This document shows, piece after piece, positions 11,723-23,971 of a stretch of DNA of 64,000 nucleotides. Below the pieces are notes generated by a model. The model was not told the DNA's origin, searched no databases, and saw only the letters and a program-made list of their open reading frames with translations. The stretch is from Glandiceps talaboti. Taxonomy: Eukaryota; Hemichordata; Enteropneusta; Spengelidae. Positions within the stretch are counted from its first letter, which is position 1, and each line of letters starts with the position of its first letter. The position numbers and the translations under genes are program-made. Location: NCBI RefSeq assembly GCF_964340395.1, contig NC_135550.1, forward strand, positions 12,671,908 through 12,735,907, read 5' to 3'.

Positions 11723-13500
11723 TTAAGCGCTGGCGAAGGTACGCTTGGCACAGACACTGCCAACACTCAAAGTGACGACCAACATGCCACCGACGACTTC
11801 GTAGCTGGACGATGGTTCCTTAGGGTATTCAGCACCGGGCTTGATCACCAACTTGTTTCCTTCCAAACTGGCAATACCCTTCTTGACTCCACCGGTTACT
11901 TGGTTGACAATGTCAAATGATTCACCAACCTTGAAGAAAAAAAAAACGAAAGTGAAAATATATACATCGTTTGAAGTGATGGCGTTATATGTGGCTATTC
12001 TGTCTGGTGTAGTTAATATAGATATCAAAATCAATATTTCAAATTGGTCGACTTCGTCCCTGTCCTTTCCAATTTCACTGCTTCATCCCTTCTCTCGTTT
12101 TCTCGGAAAGAATATCCCATCCCGATATTGGTGGAGGGGTGGGGCAAAGGGTAAAAGGGGCACAGGATTAATTTCGCTTCAACATGTCAAAGTTTCCAAA
12201 AAAAAGATAACAATAGGCGCTCAATGTGAAAACAGGTTGAAGTATATAACATTTATATCACTATCAGACACCAGTAATGTAGTATGTGAAATATTGTCAA
12301 TGGGACTCAATTGTCAATTTATACGTATATTCATCACTCAGATTTCCAACACTTCTGTTCATAAAATTTAGATTTGTTGTCGATACAATTTAATGGTCTT
12401 CTTTTCACTTGAATTTTCAGTGATGAAGTATGCACGATTTGAAACTTGAAATGATAGTGAGCACACCTACGTAAATTAATGTATATTGCCCAAAGTGAGG
12501 CCATCGAGAAAGGCTGAATATATTCATATTTGAGATGTTTTTTTTTACAACGTTATAAAATAAGTGCTACGTAGATGGGAGATCACCTATACCACTTTCA
12601 AAATGTATGAGGTTCATCTGATGGGTTTAATTTAATCTACCTCCTTTGACAAACAAACACTTTAAAAGCTTTAAAAGAGAATGCAAATACAATTTATCTA
12701 AATGCAAACATGGCACAAGAGGGGTGATCACTAAATATAAAATCCGTGCCTACATTGGCTTTCCATATATAATCTCAAATGTTTTCGAAACACGTCTACA
12801 AAATTACCAAACGGACACTTTTAGGACTAGTACCTTGTCCTGCTTACAGACGGGGTAAGTCGGGACTCAATTCTGGCATTGCCCGTTGAAAGGGACAGCA
12901 GAATCCAGTCCCGATTTACATCCCCGTCTGTAAGCAGTACTAGCCGCTACACCTAGTCCCATAGGCACTCGAATCAATGATTTTTTTTTTAAATGTACAG
13001 TGAAATTCACTATACATTTTTTTTAAAATCATACACATTGATTCGAGTGCCTGTGCCCAGTCCAGCTTGAAGACAGAATAAGTCCGGGGTAGATTCTGAC
13101 GATACTCTCTTTAGGGACAGTGTCAGAATCGAGCTCCGCACTCTGCACACATGACTACCCTCTACCATGCCTATGCTGCTATGAAAGTTTACAAACGTTG
13201 AGTATTTAGAAAAGTTTCATTTTTATTGTTCAATGGTGTTCCTACCGTTGAACAAGAATCTAATGATAAGATAACACTTGAGAATCAAAATATTACTATA
13301 CTTACTGGTACGGCCTGCTCCTGTGTACGCTCAGGACCAATAACTTTAAAGTGGAAACCGCTACCAGCTTTTGAAATCTCCATGGTGGGCTGGACACTCA
13401 GAGCCTTGGCCTTTGCTGGGGCTGGTGCTTCCATAGCATCAAGGAAAGCCTCGAAGTTCTCGCTGTTCTCCAACTTCCATGTTCCTACAAGATTTGTCAT
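11723..13500 (-). CDS. Fatty acid-binding protein, copy 3 (two exons)
   Basis: This is the third tandem FABP. Exon 1 is 13306-13500 (65 codons, starting MTNLVGTWKLENSENF, close to the classical signature) and exon 2 is 11723-11929 (68 codons plus TAA), giving 133 residues. The donor is CCA/GTAAGT and the acceptor TTCAAG/GTT, both phase 0, at the same codon as in copies 1 and 2. Exon 2 reads VGESFDIVNQVTGG and then LEGNKLVIK. At the C terminus it has R-T-F, so it keeps the anchor arginine that copies 1 and 2 have lost, although tyrosine is phenylalanine. The second anchor arginine aligns with tyrosine. It is the most divergent of the three and the most like vertebrate heart/adipocyte types at its N terminus. 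A TATA box lies about 110 bp upstream. The intron holds inverted repeats. Expression is not testable here. Confidence 0.93.
12824..13150. mobile_element. Composite inverted-repeat element in FABP copy 3 intron
   Basis: The first palindrome has arms around CTGCTTACAGACGGGG at about 12824-12860 and 12920-12945. The second runs 12963-13052, with arms GGCACTCGAATCAATG plus a T run, centred on GTGAATTCAC at 13000-13009. A third block at about 13075-13140 repeats the interior of the first in diverged form. There are no coding frames. It is probably a non-autonomous DNA element or nested fold-backs. Confidence 0.6.
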
Positions 13501-13612
13501 GGCGATGAAGAGTAGAAGTTCTACGTCTAGTAACGAGGAAAAGGTTTTTTTCTTTGGTGGACTCTGGCGAGTATCAGTGAGAGCTGTGTGGAAAAGTTAG
13601 TCTTTCGTTGGC

Positions 13613-13620
13613 TTTAAATA
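13613..13620 (-). promoter_or_regulatory. TATA box candidate of FABP copy 3
   Basis: TATTTAAA on the minus strand, about 112 bp upstream of the ATG at 13500. This is spacing like that of FABP copy 1. Confidence 0.5.
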
Positions 13621-16185
13621 GCCATGGCAGTGGCAGTACCCATAATGAAATGGGTAGATCCTCCTGTCATCATAAATGTGTTAAAATACCATTTACGATT
13701 TGCACCACTTGTGTGATATGTATAGACTCTCTTCGGAGTTACTGAGAACAAAGGAGTGAACTTTAGCACACCCGATCCTTGCGAAAACGGCGACATATTT
13801 GTTCCAAAAAAAACATTATCGATATCGCATTTGCTCCTTTCTAAGAATTTCTACCCTTTCTCAGAAGTGGTTCTACCTTACTTGCTTGTCTAATCGCAGT
13901 TCCTGTTGACTCTTCGAATAGTGTTGCGGGCTTTCCTTTCAAAATAAACGTTGATTCTATATGTTGAATGTTTTACGATGTAAGTTCAAATAGCCCTGGT
14001 AGAGCTATTGATTCAGTTATTCAATAAAGTCCATATACTTGTTTAGTACAGTTTGAACAAGCTTTTACCTACAGATTGTGTATGTAAACTGTCATCTTAT
14101 CTGTAAACATTTAATGAATTTCCCGTTCTGCAAACATACTTGCGGTGTGCAGGTAATCGGAGTGAATGGATGGCGTTTTGAAATTCACATCTAGCACATC
14201 GAGTGATAGCCCCAAGACTTGGCTATCCGGTTAGCGTCACAATCAAACCAAGTAAGATAGCAAAGATTATTGAATAAGTATGTGTGTGTGGGAGGTGGGG
14301 GTTAGTGTTTTGTTGAATTTCATTTCATTAAAAATTTACAATCCTTATAAGTTATAGTGAACGTAAAAGCGAGTAACAAAAAATCAAAATACACTTTACA
14401 GTTACCACTGAGTGAACGCAAATCAAACAGGTCTTCAGGAACGAAAGAAATCATTGGTGGGGACATCATATGGAAAACATTCTACAGGTTTATTTATGGG
14501 TGTCTTTTTTCTATCAACGGGATTACTGTATGTGATATTTATAAACGATCAATATTTGACAAGAATTAACTGTGCCAGGATACACTTGTTGACACCGTAC
14601 GATGAAGACAAACAAAGAATAGCGTCCCAGAAAGTAAACTGAGGTAACGGATACCAGTGATGACGTCATATTTATAGGGCGGGCTATATTATCTTCGCAT
14701 GGACCCCATCCCAAGTAGGACTTTCGTTTAAGCCACCATGTGGCTGTTTCCTAGTATCTATAGCCAAATACGTGCTTTTATAGAAACATCACGATTTGGG
14801 CAAATACTTGAATAATTGTGACGTACTATGTCTTCTTATTACATGACGACAGCATGGGATAAAATCTAATAGCGTTGGTTCAGTATTTGTCAGGTTTCTA
14901 GATCTCACGTTTATTCGTGCTGTTAAACTTACAGTAGTAGTTGCTCAAACAGGATGCTGGGTTTACCAATTTTGGAAGATCGCCCATGTCTCTAATAAAC
15001 AGAGAATATCGTACGTGTGGCATTAATGATGTCGTGGGTTTGAGACATCACACAACTTCGTTTGGTATTTCTCTGGCACTGTTCTCACAACTTGTCATAT
15101 TTTACAATAGCTTGACAAAGTGGATTCACGCCTTGAACGGCATATGTCAACAGTGCTGATGAAAATTTAAGATTGTAATAGGTTGAGATTAATTAACATA
15201 TACATTGTGAATGACACTTTTGCTGATTGTAAATAGGTCAACATGTCTTGACCTATGTACAGACGTAATAAACGACAGACAAGGGAACGCGAGGACCGGG
15301 CTGTTCAAGGATGGACGTAGTCTTGCTGCTAGACGTTCGGGCTTTCTTCCCTACCATAAATCAAAAGCGACCTTCTGTCGCTTGTATTGTATCGGAAGAA
15401 CACCCGAGGTCTGTAGTTGCTAGACTAGGATGGACCTACATGCACTTGTTTCCCGAGATACATGTATGTATCAGAATATACGTTTCTATCAGAATACAAT
15501 AAAATATCCATTACCCCATTCATAAATAATTGGCCAAACACATCAATACTATCGATATTATATTGAATATGTTATTACAAGTGCCCACAAGTGACTGTGG
15601 GAACGAACACCCAACATTACTTGTACAGGGTGCTATAGCCACTCTCAATCTCGTTGCTAGTATTCGCTATGGACCCTGGATGTTCAGCCTTTTGATCAAC
15701 AGGTGGTTTCCGTTACCACAAGTGGTGAGTTGGATGTCAAAGGTCGAGAACTAGTTGAACTTTTACCCCGAGTCAAACAGACTTAAATCCCCGCTGATGT
15801 CACGAATAAAGTACATAAAATTATACTCATGATACTAGAGAATTAAATTAGGGAAAACATTTCGGACACTCAATTTTTTAAACAAGATAAACCAGAAATA
15901 ACTGTTTTGCCTACCAAAAAGCTAGAAGCTAAAGCAATTTTTTTTAAATATGGAAATATATGTTTTTAAATTTTATCATTCTCCACGTGTGCGCTGAACT
16001 GGTTACTGAACTCCATGTGTGCGCTGAACTGGTTACTGACAACCCGAGACCAATGTCTATTGATCAACATGATTTTTATTACTTTGATGGCTGTACATAC
16101 ACACACACTCGATCGATAGGCGCTAATAAAAGTATCAGGGCGTGGAGAGGGTGAGTGGGGCAAAAGTTATAAATGATCATGACCA
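13621..16185. other. Gene-free region right of the FABP cluster
   Basis: No recognisable protein or RNA is present. A 30-bp direct duplication (GTGCGCTGAACTGGTTACTG, twice) lies at about 15985-16040. Otherwise it is ordinary AT-rich spacer. Confidence 0.5.
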
Positions 16186-16188
16186 GTA

Positions 16189-17242
16189 GTGCGCATGCGT
16201 AGCTGGAGTTTATGGATTTATTATCATAGCTATTCCAAGCTTTTTGATTCATGTGTATCCCCTATACTTGATTACTGTTCAGCGGTTTGGGGTTTTGGAA
16301 AACATGAAAGATGTGATACGATACAAAACCGAGCCTTGCGACATGTTCTCGGTGTTAATAGGTTTACCCCAATACATGCATTGACTGGCGATACTGGTTG
16401 GAATTCGTGTAGAGTTCGAAGACACATTTCGATTAGATACTGGAATCACTTACTTCAACTTGATGAAAATAGGCTGACCAAGAAAATATTTTTGTGGGAT
16501 TTTAGTCTCGGAAATTCTAACTGGTCTTCACAATTAGGCACTATATTTGATGATTTAAATATAGATACTGAAACTGATTTTCTGTTGCCAATTGATCTAA
16601 AAAATGTAGAACGTAAACTAAGAATTAATTTAGAGCAAGCTTGGTCAGAAACGGTGCATCATAAACCAAAATTAAGAACATATAGAATTTTCAAAACTAG
16701 TTACGGTGTTGAACCGTATGTGTCCATGAATTCATCACGATGTCAACGTTCTTTCATGGCTCACTTCAGATCAGGCGTATTGCCCCTTCGTATAGAAACT
16801 GGACGATTCAGAGGGGAACCGATATCTGAAAGAGTTTGCACCCTCTGCCATGACGATGTCGTTGAAAATGAAGTTCATTTTCTTTTGCACTGTAGTTTTT
16901 ACAATGACCTTCGGGTTTCCTTTTTTGATTTTGGAGATGAGTACACTGACTTACCTGAAAACGAAAGACTAAGGTACTTGGTAGCAAGAACAGTGCGGAA
17001 AATGACCAGATTTATTGAGAAAGCATTTTTAAGGAGAAGGGACAACTTGTACATTAATTCATAACTCTTATTTTTGCCTTGTAAATAATATTTTCATTAT
17101 TGTAAAAAAAGCTCCTCAATCTGTTCCAATTATGTTTTATTTCACTTTAGGTGACATATAAGCCTATTTGGCTGGGAGGTTGTGTAATGTAAATTGTTTT
17201 TTCCGGTAGTCTGTTTACCTCATGTCACTATAATAAATGATT

Positions 17243-17275
<33 letters not shown>
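16189..17275 (+). mobile_element. LINE 3' end (non-LTR retrotransposon, zf-RVT type tail), 5'-truncated
   Basis: An open frame at 16189-17064 encodes the end of a LINE ORF2. LFDSCVSPILDYCSAVWG is the thumb-region signature of many LINE reverse transcriptases. Later, CTLCHDDVVENEVHFLLHC forms a Cys-Cys-His-Cys knuckle like zf-RVT. The frame ends normally at TAA, followed by about 180 bp of 3' UTR and an (ACT)n tail (17241-17275). The RT catalytic core and everything 5' of it are absent, as expected of 5' truncation. The open frame over about 290 codons suggests a fairly recent copy. A relative on the opposite strand lies at 46.9-47.4 kb. The exact clade was not determined. Confidence 0.85.
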
Positions 17276-18140
17276 TCATAGAAAGCTAGCACGATATGAC
17301 AGGTGTAGGTCTGGAGTAATTCATAACTGGAATATTCGCATTGCCTGTTGCTGCCATTTCAAAACTACTATCCTGTTTAATCATTAGTCCAATATATTTC
17401 CATGGGCAGTCGTGCGAGATACAGCAGGTCTGAAGGTATCTCTCACTATGTTTAAAAGTGAGCATTGGTCAATTCTGTATGGTTATACTCTTTCTCTTCG
17501 ACAATTCAGTTTATGTGCAAAAGTTACGTTTTGCAATAATGTTGGGGCTTGGTTGTGAATTTGCGACATTTTTTGATGTTTGTCTGCTTTCGTAGTAGAA
17601 TGACTTCGACATTAATTTGACTTTGCGTCTCTCTCAGAAAATACGTTTTCAAGACTAACGATACTTCGCGTCGTATGGCGCTGACCTCAACGGCCAGTGA
17701 AAGAGGTTACCCGATGCATGAGGGCGCCCTGTCACGGAGTACTTTACAGATCATTCTTACAGACTATATACAGTTTTGCAAGTGATATTCGTGCAGCAGT
17801 CTTAGATACATTGACGTACTCTTCGATATCTCTTTCCACTTCCAGGTAAATTCAGTCAATGATTTTAGACGTGGCAGTTTCGTTTTTCCTAAAATTTGAA
17901 ATAAAAAAGTGTGGTACCATGCAAATATTTTCCAATGCTGTTAAAACTTGATTCTGACTACTGGAAAGCCAGTGATTTCTGTGAACTGGAGTGGCTTGCT
18001 ATGGAAACGACGGTGGTGGCCATGGTAATCACCATGTAAACTATACAATCTAAAAGGTACAAAATTAATGTTCGACATATTCCAAATAACCATTTCTACT
18101 TTTCCTTCTATAACAAACTTTCGGCTGCTGTTAGGTTTAG
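17276..18140. other. Gene-free spacer right of the LINE tail
   Basis: Nothing recognisable between the LINE tail and the short tandem repeat at 18.14 kb. Confidence 0.5.
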
Positions 18141-18231
18141 GGGCATCAAGGACTCTATGTAACCTGGATGTGGTCTCCGCATAACCTGCAACGGTCTCTC
18201 GGTAACTTGTGTGTGGTTTCCGGGTAACTTA
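18140..18231 (+). repeat. About 22-bp tandem motif, left block
   Basis: Diverged copies of GTGGTCTCTATGTAACTT (about four) lie directly left of the fold-back element. More copies in the same orientation lie at 19658-19700 on its right, and one at about 20350-20372. The element therefore appears to have landed inside this array. Confidence 0.6.
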
Positions 18232-19656
18232 CACTTTTTGTCATAAAACCTTAGTATTGGGGTGTTTGAGACACACACAATCCTTGTTTGAGACACACTG
18301 AATCCTGGTCATAAGAGCTTAGCATTTGACGTTTTATGCTACAATTTACTCTAACACAGAACACATCAAAAGATGCGTAGTCGGAGGTGACTTCTTCAAA
18401 GCATCCTGCTTTACACACTGTTACAATTTCGTGTGGTGTCTAAGACACACTAACTTCTGGTCTGTCCGGCGAACAGAGTAAATTGTTGACATTAACTCTC
18501 AAATGCTAAGCATTTATGACCATCAAAAGATGCCGCTTTCAACGTTGAAGAGAGCGCTCGAGCAATCATAGTAGACGTCTACGCGATGTCCAGTGTTTTC
18601 GGTGACCATCCCGCTTTCCACTGATGTTTCTCGTGTCTTCTTTTCCACCCCTCTCTCGCTGTGTCTTTTCGTAAAGTACGTACGTCCAGTTTCCACGTCA
18701 AATTTTAAAAAGTTGTGTATGATACGCTCAAACTTCAATGATTCTTCATCCAAATTAGATGGTACTCTGCCGTGATAGTAAGTCGTTCCTTGAGCGAAAC
18801 GCGTACACCGTCTGCGAGCATGACTACCGTGAAAGTGACTCTTCAGAATCGCAATATCACAATTTACGACCTGTTTTCTTGGTCGCGGTCCAATGGATGA
18901 CGGTTTCGCATCTCGTCGGCCATCTAGGTCCGTGGAATCGTAAATAGGGGGTACTTTAAAATTTTCTGAGATCACCCTCCGAGAATATGGGTACGATGGC
19001 CCATTTCTCTCTCTCTCTCTCTCTCCCCCCTCCCTCCCTCTGATTTTCTCCCAGATTCACTATATAAAAAGGGGGGTTCTTTTTCATTGAAATATTAACT
19101 GGAAACAGGGTACATATGAAATTTCGCTAACAAGCCGGGGTACCCACCCATCCATGATCGAGCGACTGCCACCGCTGGGGCGTCAGAGAGTCAGAATTGT
19201 ACGGGGTGTTGGTCACCAAAAACACCCGTCGTGTAGACTACCGGAACTGTCAATCCGTGTTGACGGCCCTTTGATGTGTGTTGTTTTAGAGTAAATTGTT
19301 GCAGAAAATGCCCAAATGCTAAGCTCTTATGACCAAGATTCAGTGTGTTTCGAACACCTCAATTCTGGTCATAAGACCTTAGCATTTGGTTGTTTTCTGC
19401 AACAATTTACTCTAAAACAGAAGACATCAAGGGTTCCGTCACTGAGAGTTGATGCAGACACAAGTTTGTATGGTTTCGACTGGAGTGTTTGTTTTGTCGC
19501 CTGGAACTGACGCATCTTTTGATATGTGTCCTGTTTTAGAGTAAATTGTTGCACAAAACAGCAAATGCTAAGGTCTTATGACCAGGATTGTGTGTGTTTC
19601 GAACAAAAATTGTATGTCTCAAACACCTAAATGCTAAGGTTTTATGACAAAAAGTG
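18232..19656. mobile_element. Fold-back DNA element with long inverted termini and TA flanks
   Basis: The termini are CACTTTTTGTCATAAAACC at 18232 and its reverse complement ending at 19656. Both are flanked by TA, consistent with a TA target duplication. The outer arms extend about 150 bp (18232-18385 and 19510-19656). An inner hairpin (about 19267-19432) is made of the same module, and a fifth partial copy is at about 18440-18520. Blocks such as AGAGTAAATTGTTGCA recur in alternating orientation. Inside, a 150-codon minus-strand frame (18523-18975) has no family signature that I recognise. No transposase is visible, so it is non-autonomous. Confidence 0.75.
18523..18975 (-). CDS. Unrecognised 150-residue frame inside the fold-back element
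   Basis: This open frame of 150 codons starts with ATG. It is rich in Arg, Ser and His with no membrane segment, signal peptide or known domain that I recognise; the segments PPIYDSTDLDGRRDAK and LKSHFHGSHARRRC are typical. It lies wholly between the arms of the fold-back element. It could be captured host coding sequence, a remnant of a transposon protein, or chance. Chance is a serious alternative at this length. Confidence 0.2.
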   Translation of the reverse strand: MISENFKVPPIYDSTDLDGRRDAKPSSIGPRPRKQVVNCDIAILKSHFHGSHARRRCTRFAQGTTYYHGRVPSNLDEESLKFERIIHNFLKFDVETGRTYFTKRHSERGVEKKTRETSVESGMVTENTGHRVDVYYDCSSALFNVESGIF

Positions 19657-19657
19657 T

Positions 19658-20865
19658 ATGTGGTCTCTGTGTAACTTAGTGTGGTCTCTATGTAACTTAT
19701 TGAAAACTAACTTTTTAAACCCATTTTTGGGAAACATATCCCCAAAACAGTGGTTAGGATATGAAGGTTAACATCCTTCTAAACCTTTCAAATGTTAGAC
19801 TATGTTTATGTTATTGAAGACCTTTTAGAACTATTTTTTTAAAAGTTTTTCACTATTTTTACCAAAAATTGCATTTTTAGACCCAAAAGTCGGAAAAAGT
19901 TATGTTGACCTTTGACCCCCAAAATTTGCAGGTTGAATAAGTGTCTTGTAAAGAATATATTCTGCAAATATGGTTTTGAAATTCCATCAAGAACACCTAT
20001 TTTTGGCTGTTTCAATTCATAAAAAACGACAGTATTTTTCTAACCCTAACAATGGGGCACTGTATATGATTTTGAATTTGGGGTAATTTTGGACCCAATT
20101 TTGTACACTTTCTCATTTGTGTACAGCGAGTTTCAGCATTCTATGGTCGCCTAGAGCAAATTGAGAAAAGTTTTTAATTTAATTTAAAAAAAATATGCTT
20201 TCTTGGGATTATTTTTTTGCTACTGATATGTTACACTGCTCTCTCAGATATATTTGGCGGTTAATGTTTATGCATGTTTTGAGTGATAACTTGTGAAGAA
20301 AGACCCCAAAACAAATAAATTATTTGGGGAAACCTATATTTGGTTAGGGTCTGACTGGTCTCCATGTAACCTGAAATAAAATGAAAACAAAAACATATTT
20401 CTAATAAATATGGAGACATGTCATTTGTCCCATTAGTCAAGCATATTAACACGAGTAGTTCAAGCCCAAAAAAAATCCAATGAATGTATGTAGATAAGTG
20501 CCTATAAAAGTTAGAAATACTTTTCCCCATAGAAATTAGCAACTGTGGCCCAGGAGCATGGTTTTGAGAACACGGCGTTAAAAAGAATGTCCAAATAATG
20601 TTCAATTAATGTCTGAGCAAGTGTCAAAAAGATTCAAGCTGATGAGCGTTCTGCAGAATCATGACATAAAAAAGTAATAGTTTCATGTTTGATTAATGAC
20701 ATTTTATTTATTAGTGAGCATTATTGTCTCAAATTTTATAATTATTTCGTTATGAATATGGTATTTTATCTCATGATTATTTGAACTTTATTTGAACATT
20801 ATTTCATTCTTTTTATCTGTTTTCTCAAAACCATGGTCCAGGGCCCTCTCCACAGGGTTCAAAAC
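19658..20865. other. Short tandem block then AT-rich spacer
   Basis: 19658-19700 holds two copies of the 22-bp tandem motif seen left of the fold-back element. A further copy is at about 20350-20372. The rest has no gene. Confidence 0.45.
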
Positions 20866-21235
20866 TTCAAAACTTCCTCTTTTACATTCAGACACATTTT
20901 ACTATTATACATCAAATATCAGACTGTACTACCGTCATGTTTTTTGGACAAAATAAAAGGTGTACATCGTATTACCCGTGTTTTATCTCTGCACTCTTTT
21001 TTGGCCGTGGACGTACACTGAGTCACCACTTGCGTTACAAACAGTCAGCCCTGATCCCACTGGATTCAGATTCTAAACATACCCTTTTATATTCCAACAC
21101 ATTTAACGATTATACATTGAATATACTGTATTATGGTTGCACTAAAAGGTGTACATTGTGTTACTAATTTTCTCCATGGAAGTACACTGTATGAGTAAAC
21201 AGGCCTTGCATTGCGTTATAAACAATACAGAGCCT
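20866..21235 (+). repeat. Two diverged tandem copies of a 195-bp unit
   Basis: Matching blocks occur in order in 20866-21050 and 21069-21235: TTATACAT, AAAAGGTGTACAT.GT.TTAC, GTACACTG and GCGTTA.AAACA. No coding meaning is apparent. Confidence 0.5.
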
Positions 21236-21435
21236 TTATCAGCAGTTACATGTAAGTAGCGTTGTATACATCCTAAAAGCCAGAGGCCAAGGTAAAAGCC
21301 AGCTCCGCTCTACAGCTACATCGTGTAAAGCCGGTTTGTCTCTGTAATATATCATCATAAATACATTCAATTACAAGTTTTAATGCAAGTTTTAATGCAA
21401 GGTCCCTTTTTTTTGTTTTTCAGGTTAAAACAGTA

Positions 21436-21758
21436 ATGACTGAGGCGAGTTTAAAGGAGGACGATTGGATCGTCACAGTCTACGACGAGTTGTGCATCGG
21501 TAAAATAATAAAGTGAACTGGAAAAACAGCTTATGTACATTTTTAGAACGAACCGGTGTACAAAAAACAAAATTCAGTAAAAATGACAAACAAAAAGTTA
21601 AAGAAAAATTCACCACATTTGGGGTTAAAGTAGATTCTGATAGGGAGGGATATTTCGAAATAGAAACTTTGTCGTGGGAAGGGGCTAAAAAACTAGGAGC
21701 ATTGTATGTAAAGAAATATAACAATTATGTGCTTTTATTACGTTGGCTGCTACACTGA
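21436..21758 (+). pseudogene. Degraded small coding remnant, unknown family
   Basis: One frame gives DDWIVTVYDELCIGKIIK. After a frame change, another gives FLERTGVQKTKFSKNDKQK and later GYFEIETLSWEGAKKL. The pattern (W-V-x-V-Y-D then G-K-I, followed by V-x-F) resembles a small beta-rich module found at the C terminus of some transposon-derived invertebrate proteins, but I cannot name it. The frame change suggests decay, or an unrecognised intron. Confidence 0.3.
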
Positions 21759-21983
21759 GCAATATACAATGTTATAATAATACACACACACTTCAACATA
21801 CCTATCGTACTATTTCATCAAGCTAATACTTTCCGCCTTCTCCCACTCCTCTCGGTTCCCATTATTGTTGGATAATTTTGTATCTGTCACATATTTTTTT
21901 TATTTTAAATCTGTATTTGAATTTGTGATATTTTGCAATTGCACGAAAAACCAATATAATGGATGCATTTCCATTTATGAAAA

Positions 21984-22013
21984 ATAAATAAATAAATAAA
22001 TAAATAAATAAAT
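21984..22013. repeat. (AAAT)n microsatellite
   Basis: About seven AAAT units in AT-rich spacer. Confidence 0.9.
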
Positions 22014-22514
22014 GTATGCACTTCTTTTTAGCCCTGCTAAAAGTTGTTACCTCAAATTATCAAGATATGTCCTTTTGGGGTGCACTGGGTTGATTTTCAA
22101 ATTGTTCAGTTTGACCGAGAACATCATTAAGAACAAAATAATTGTGCAAATGTAAATATTTCATCCAACAAAATATCTGTTTGTTTAAGAGGCTACAGTC
22201 ATATCCTGTCTGTTGCACGTATACACTGGCATGCAATATTTTCGTATGTTTAATTCAAACAACTGCCAACCCCTTATGACATTACTTAGTTTAACTAAAA
22301 GAAAGAAAATAAAATATCTTATTAAAAGTAACACTATACTACCATTTTCTTGTATCTTTCTGCGGGCCTATGCATACAAACATAATCTATTTGGAAAAGT
22401 AGGCACGCAGAAGAGAATTTCAAGAATTTTATGAAAGTTGTATGCCTGCTACAAGAGAAGACAAGTGGGAGTACTAGGTTGGTTATAGGGATAAAAGAGG
22501 TCAAGCATAGGAGT

Positions 22515-23028
22515 AAAATGTATAGTAGTGTAAGACCCACTGCGGTCCAATGGTAAAGTTAGTACAAATTTATTATGGTGCAAGTCCAGCTGGCATCCAA
22601 TAGTTACGTTAGTACAAAAGTATTGTAGTGTTAAGTCCCACTGGGCATTTGATAGTTAAGTCAGTACAAATTTATTAATGTGTAAGTCCCATTGGACATC
22701 CAATAGATAAGTTAGTATAAATGCATTGTAGTGAATATTGTAAGTCCCAGTGGGCATCCAGTAGTTAAGTCAGTACAAATTTATTACAGTGCAAGTTTAG
22801 CTGGGGATCCAGTAGTTAAGTCAGTACAAAGTTATTACAGTGCAAGTCCAACTGGGGATCAAAAAGTTAAGTCAGTACAAATTTATTAGTAACAGTGCAA
22901 GTCCAACTGGGGATCCAATAGTTAAGTCAGTACAAATTTCTTACAGTGCAAGTCCAACTGGGGATCCAATAGTTAAGTCAGTACAAATTTATTATAGTGC
23001 AAGTCCAACTGGGGATCCAATAGTTAAG
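22515..23028 (+). repeat. 51-bp minisatellite, left block
   Basis: About ten copies. The unit is about 51 bp and contains GTGCAAGTCCAACTGGGGAT then CAATAGTTAAGTCAGTACAAA. Copies at the left edge are diverged and of uneven length; those near the insertion are almost identical. The right block (23972-24310) continues the same array. Because 51 is a multiple of three, a repeated 17-residue frame (SASPTGDPIVKSVQIYY) stays open across the younger units. The uneven left copies argue that it is not coding. Confidence 0.92.
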
Positions 23029-23971
23029 GTGTTAGACTATAAAGATTGGGAAAAATCATTGATTTTTTTCTTTTTTTGCATTAAAATGACGTTTACCCAT
23101 ATACCTTCAAACTGTATACTTGCCGTTTTGATAACCCATGTGAAATGGCTTCAAAACGGGGCGAAAGTAAACCACAGTGAAAACCATGTGTAGTTTACCT
23201 GTCCATCCGGGAGTTTTTATAAACCATCGCGTTTCAGGTTTGAGTGACAGGTCATTTGCATATCAAACGTCCACGTGGTGACAAAATTTCTACTGAATTA
23301 GCATATCATTATCACTTCCACCCAATCGCAATTCATGGCATGGGTTATGCAAACATTAGACAGTTCAGCAACACATTTCCAGCAAAACGACACTATTCTC
23401 ACATAAACTCGAAATTGATCACCTTACAATAATACAATCTGTCAACATATCCGTAAACCGTTTGAAACACTTTAAATCTAAAAGAAAACCAATGTCACCA
23501 TTTTGGAAAGAGCATCTGAAGAAGTCAAGCAGAGGGTCTTACTACAACCAGCCGACAGAGTGTGTAGACTGTGTCGATGTCAAGGATGAAACGTGTATCT
23601 CGGCCAAGAAACTCGGCATCAATAAAAGTCACCCACCAACGTCATCAACATCACTACGTCTAATCGACATCGAAATCCTCTCTGACGCACTATCGAAAGT
23701 TGCAATATGCCGGTATTGCGGGGGTGCACTTGCATTGCAAGAAGATAGTGAGAGTCGGAGAGGATGGGGGTGCCATTTCCATCTCGTATGTATGAAATGC
23801 CAGGAACCAAGTGAAGCATTTCCCTCGCCAAAAATAAAGGGGAAATACTTTGAAGTGAACCAGAAGTCTGTGATTGTGTCCCGTGCCATCGGGAAAGGGT
23901 GTCGAGCTCTAGCTCGGTTTTCAAGTTTTGTTGGTTTACCAGCGCCAATTCGAAGGACGCCCTATCTCCTA
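23029..23971 (+). mobile_element. Mutator-like transposase fragment inserted in the minisatellite
   Basis: A 943-bp block interrupts the 51-bp array. It contains an open frame from about 23492 (ATG) to the right edge whose translation matches the N-terminal Zn-binding domain of Mutator-like transposases in invertebrates. Visible are LIDIEILSDALSKVAICRYC, then GWGCHFHLVCMKC (giving a CxxC ... CxxC arrangement), FEVNQKSVIVSRAIGKGC and LPAPI. The frame then runs straight into minisatellite, so the DDE catalytic domain is missing. No inverted termini are visible at the borders. The left border replaces about four bases of the array unit. It is probably a truncated piece moved here by recombination or array turnover rather than a clean insertion. 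Confidence 0.75.
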
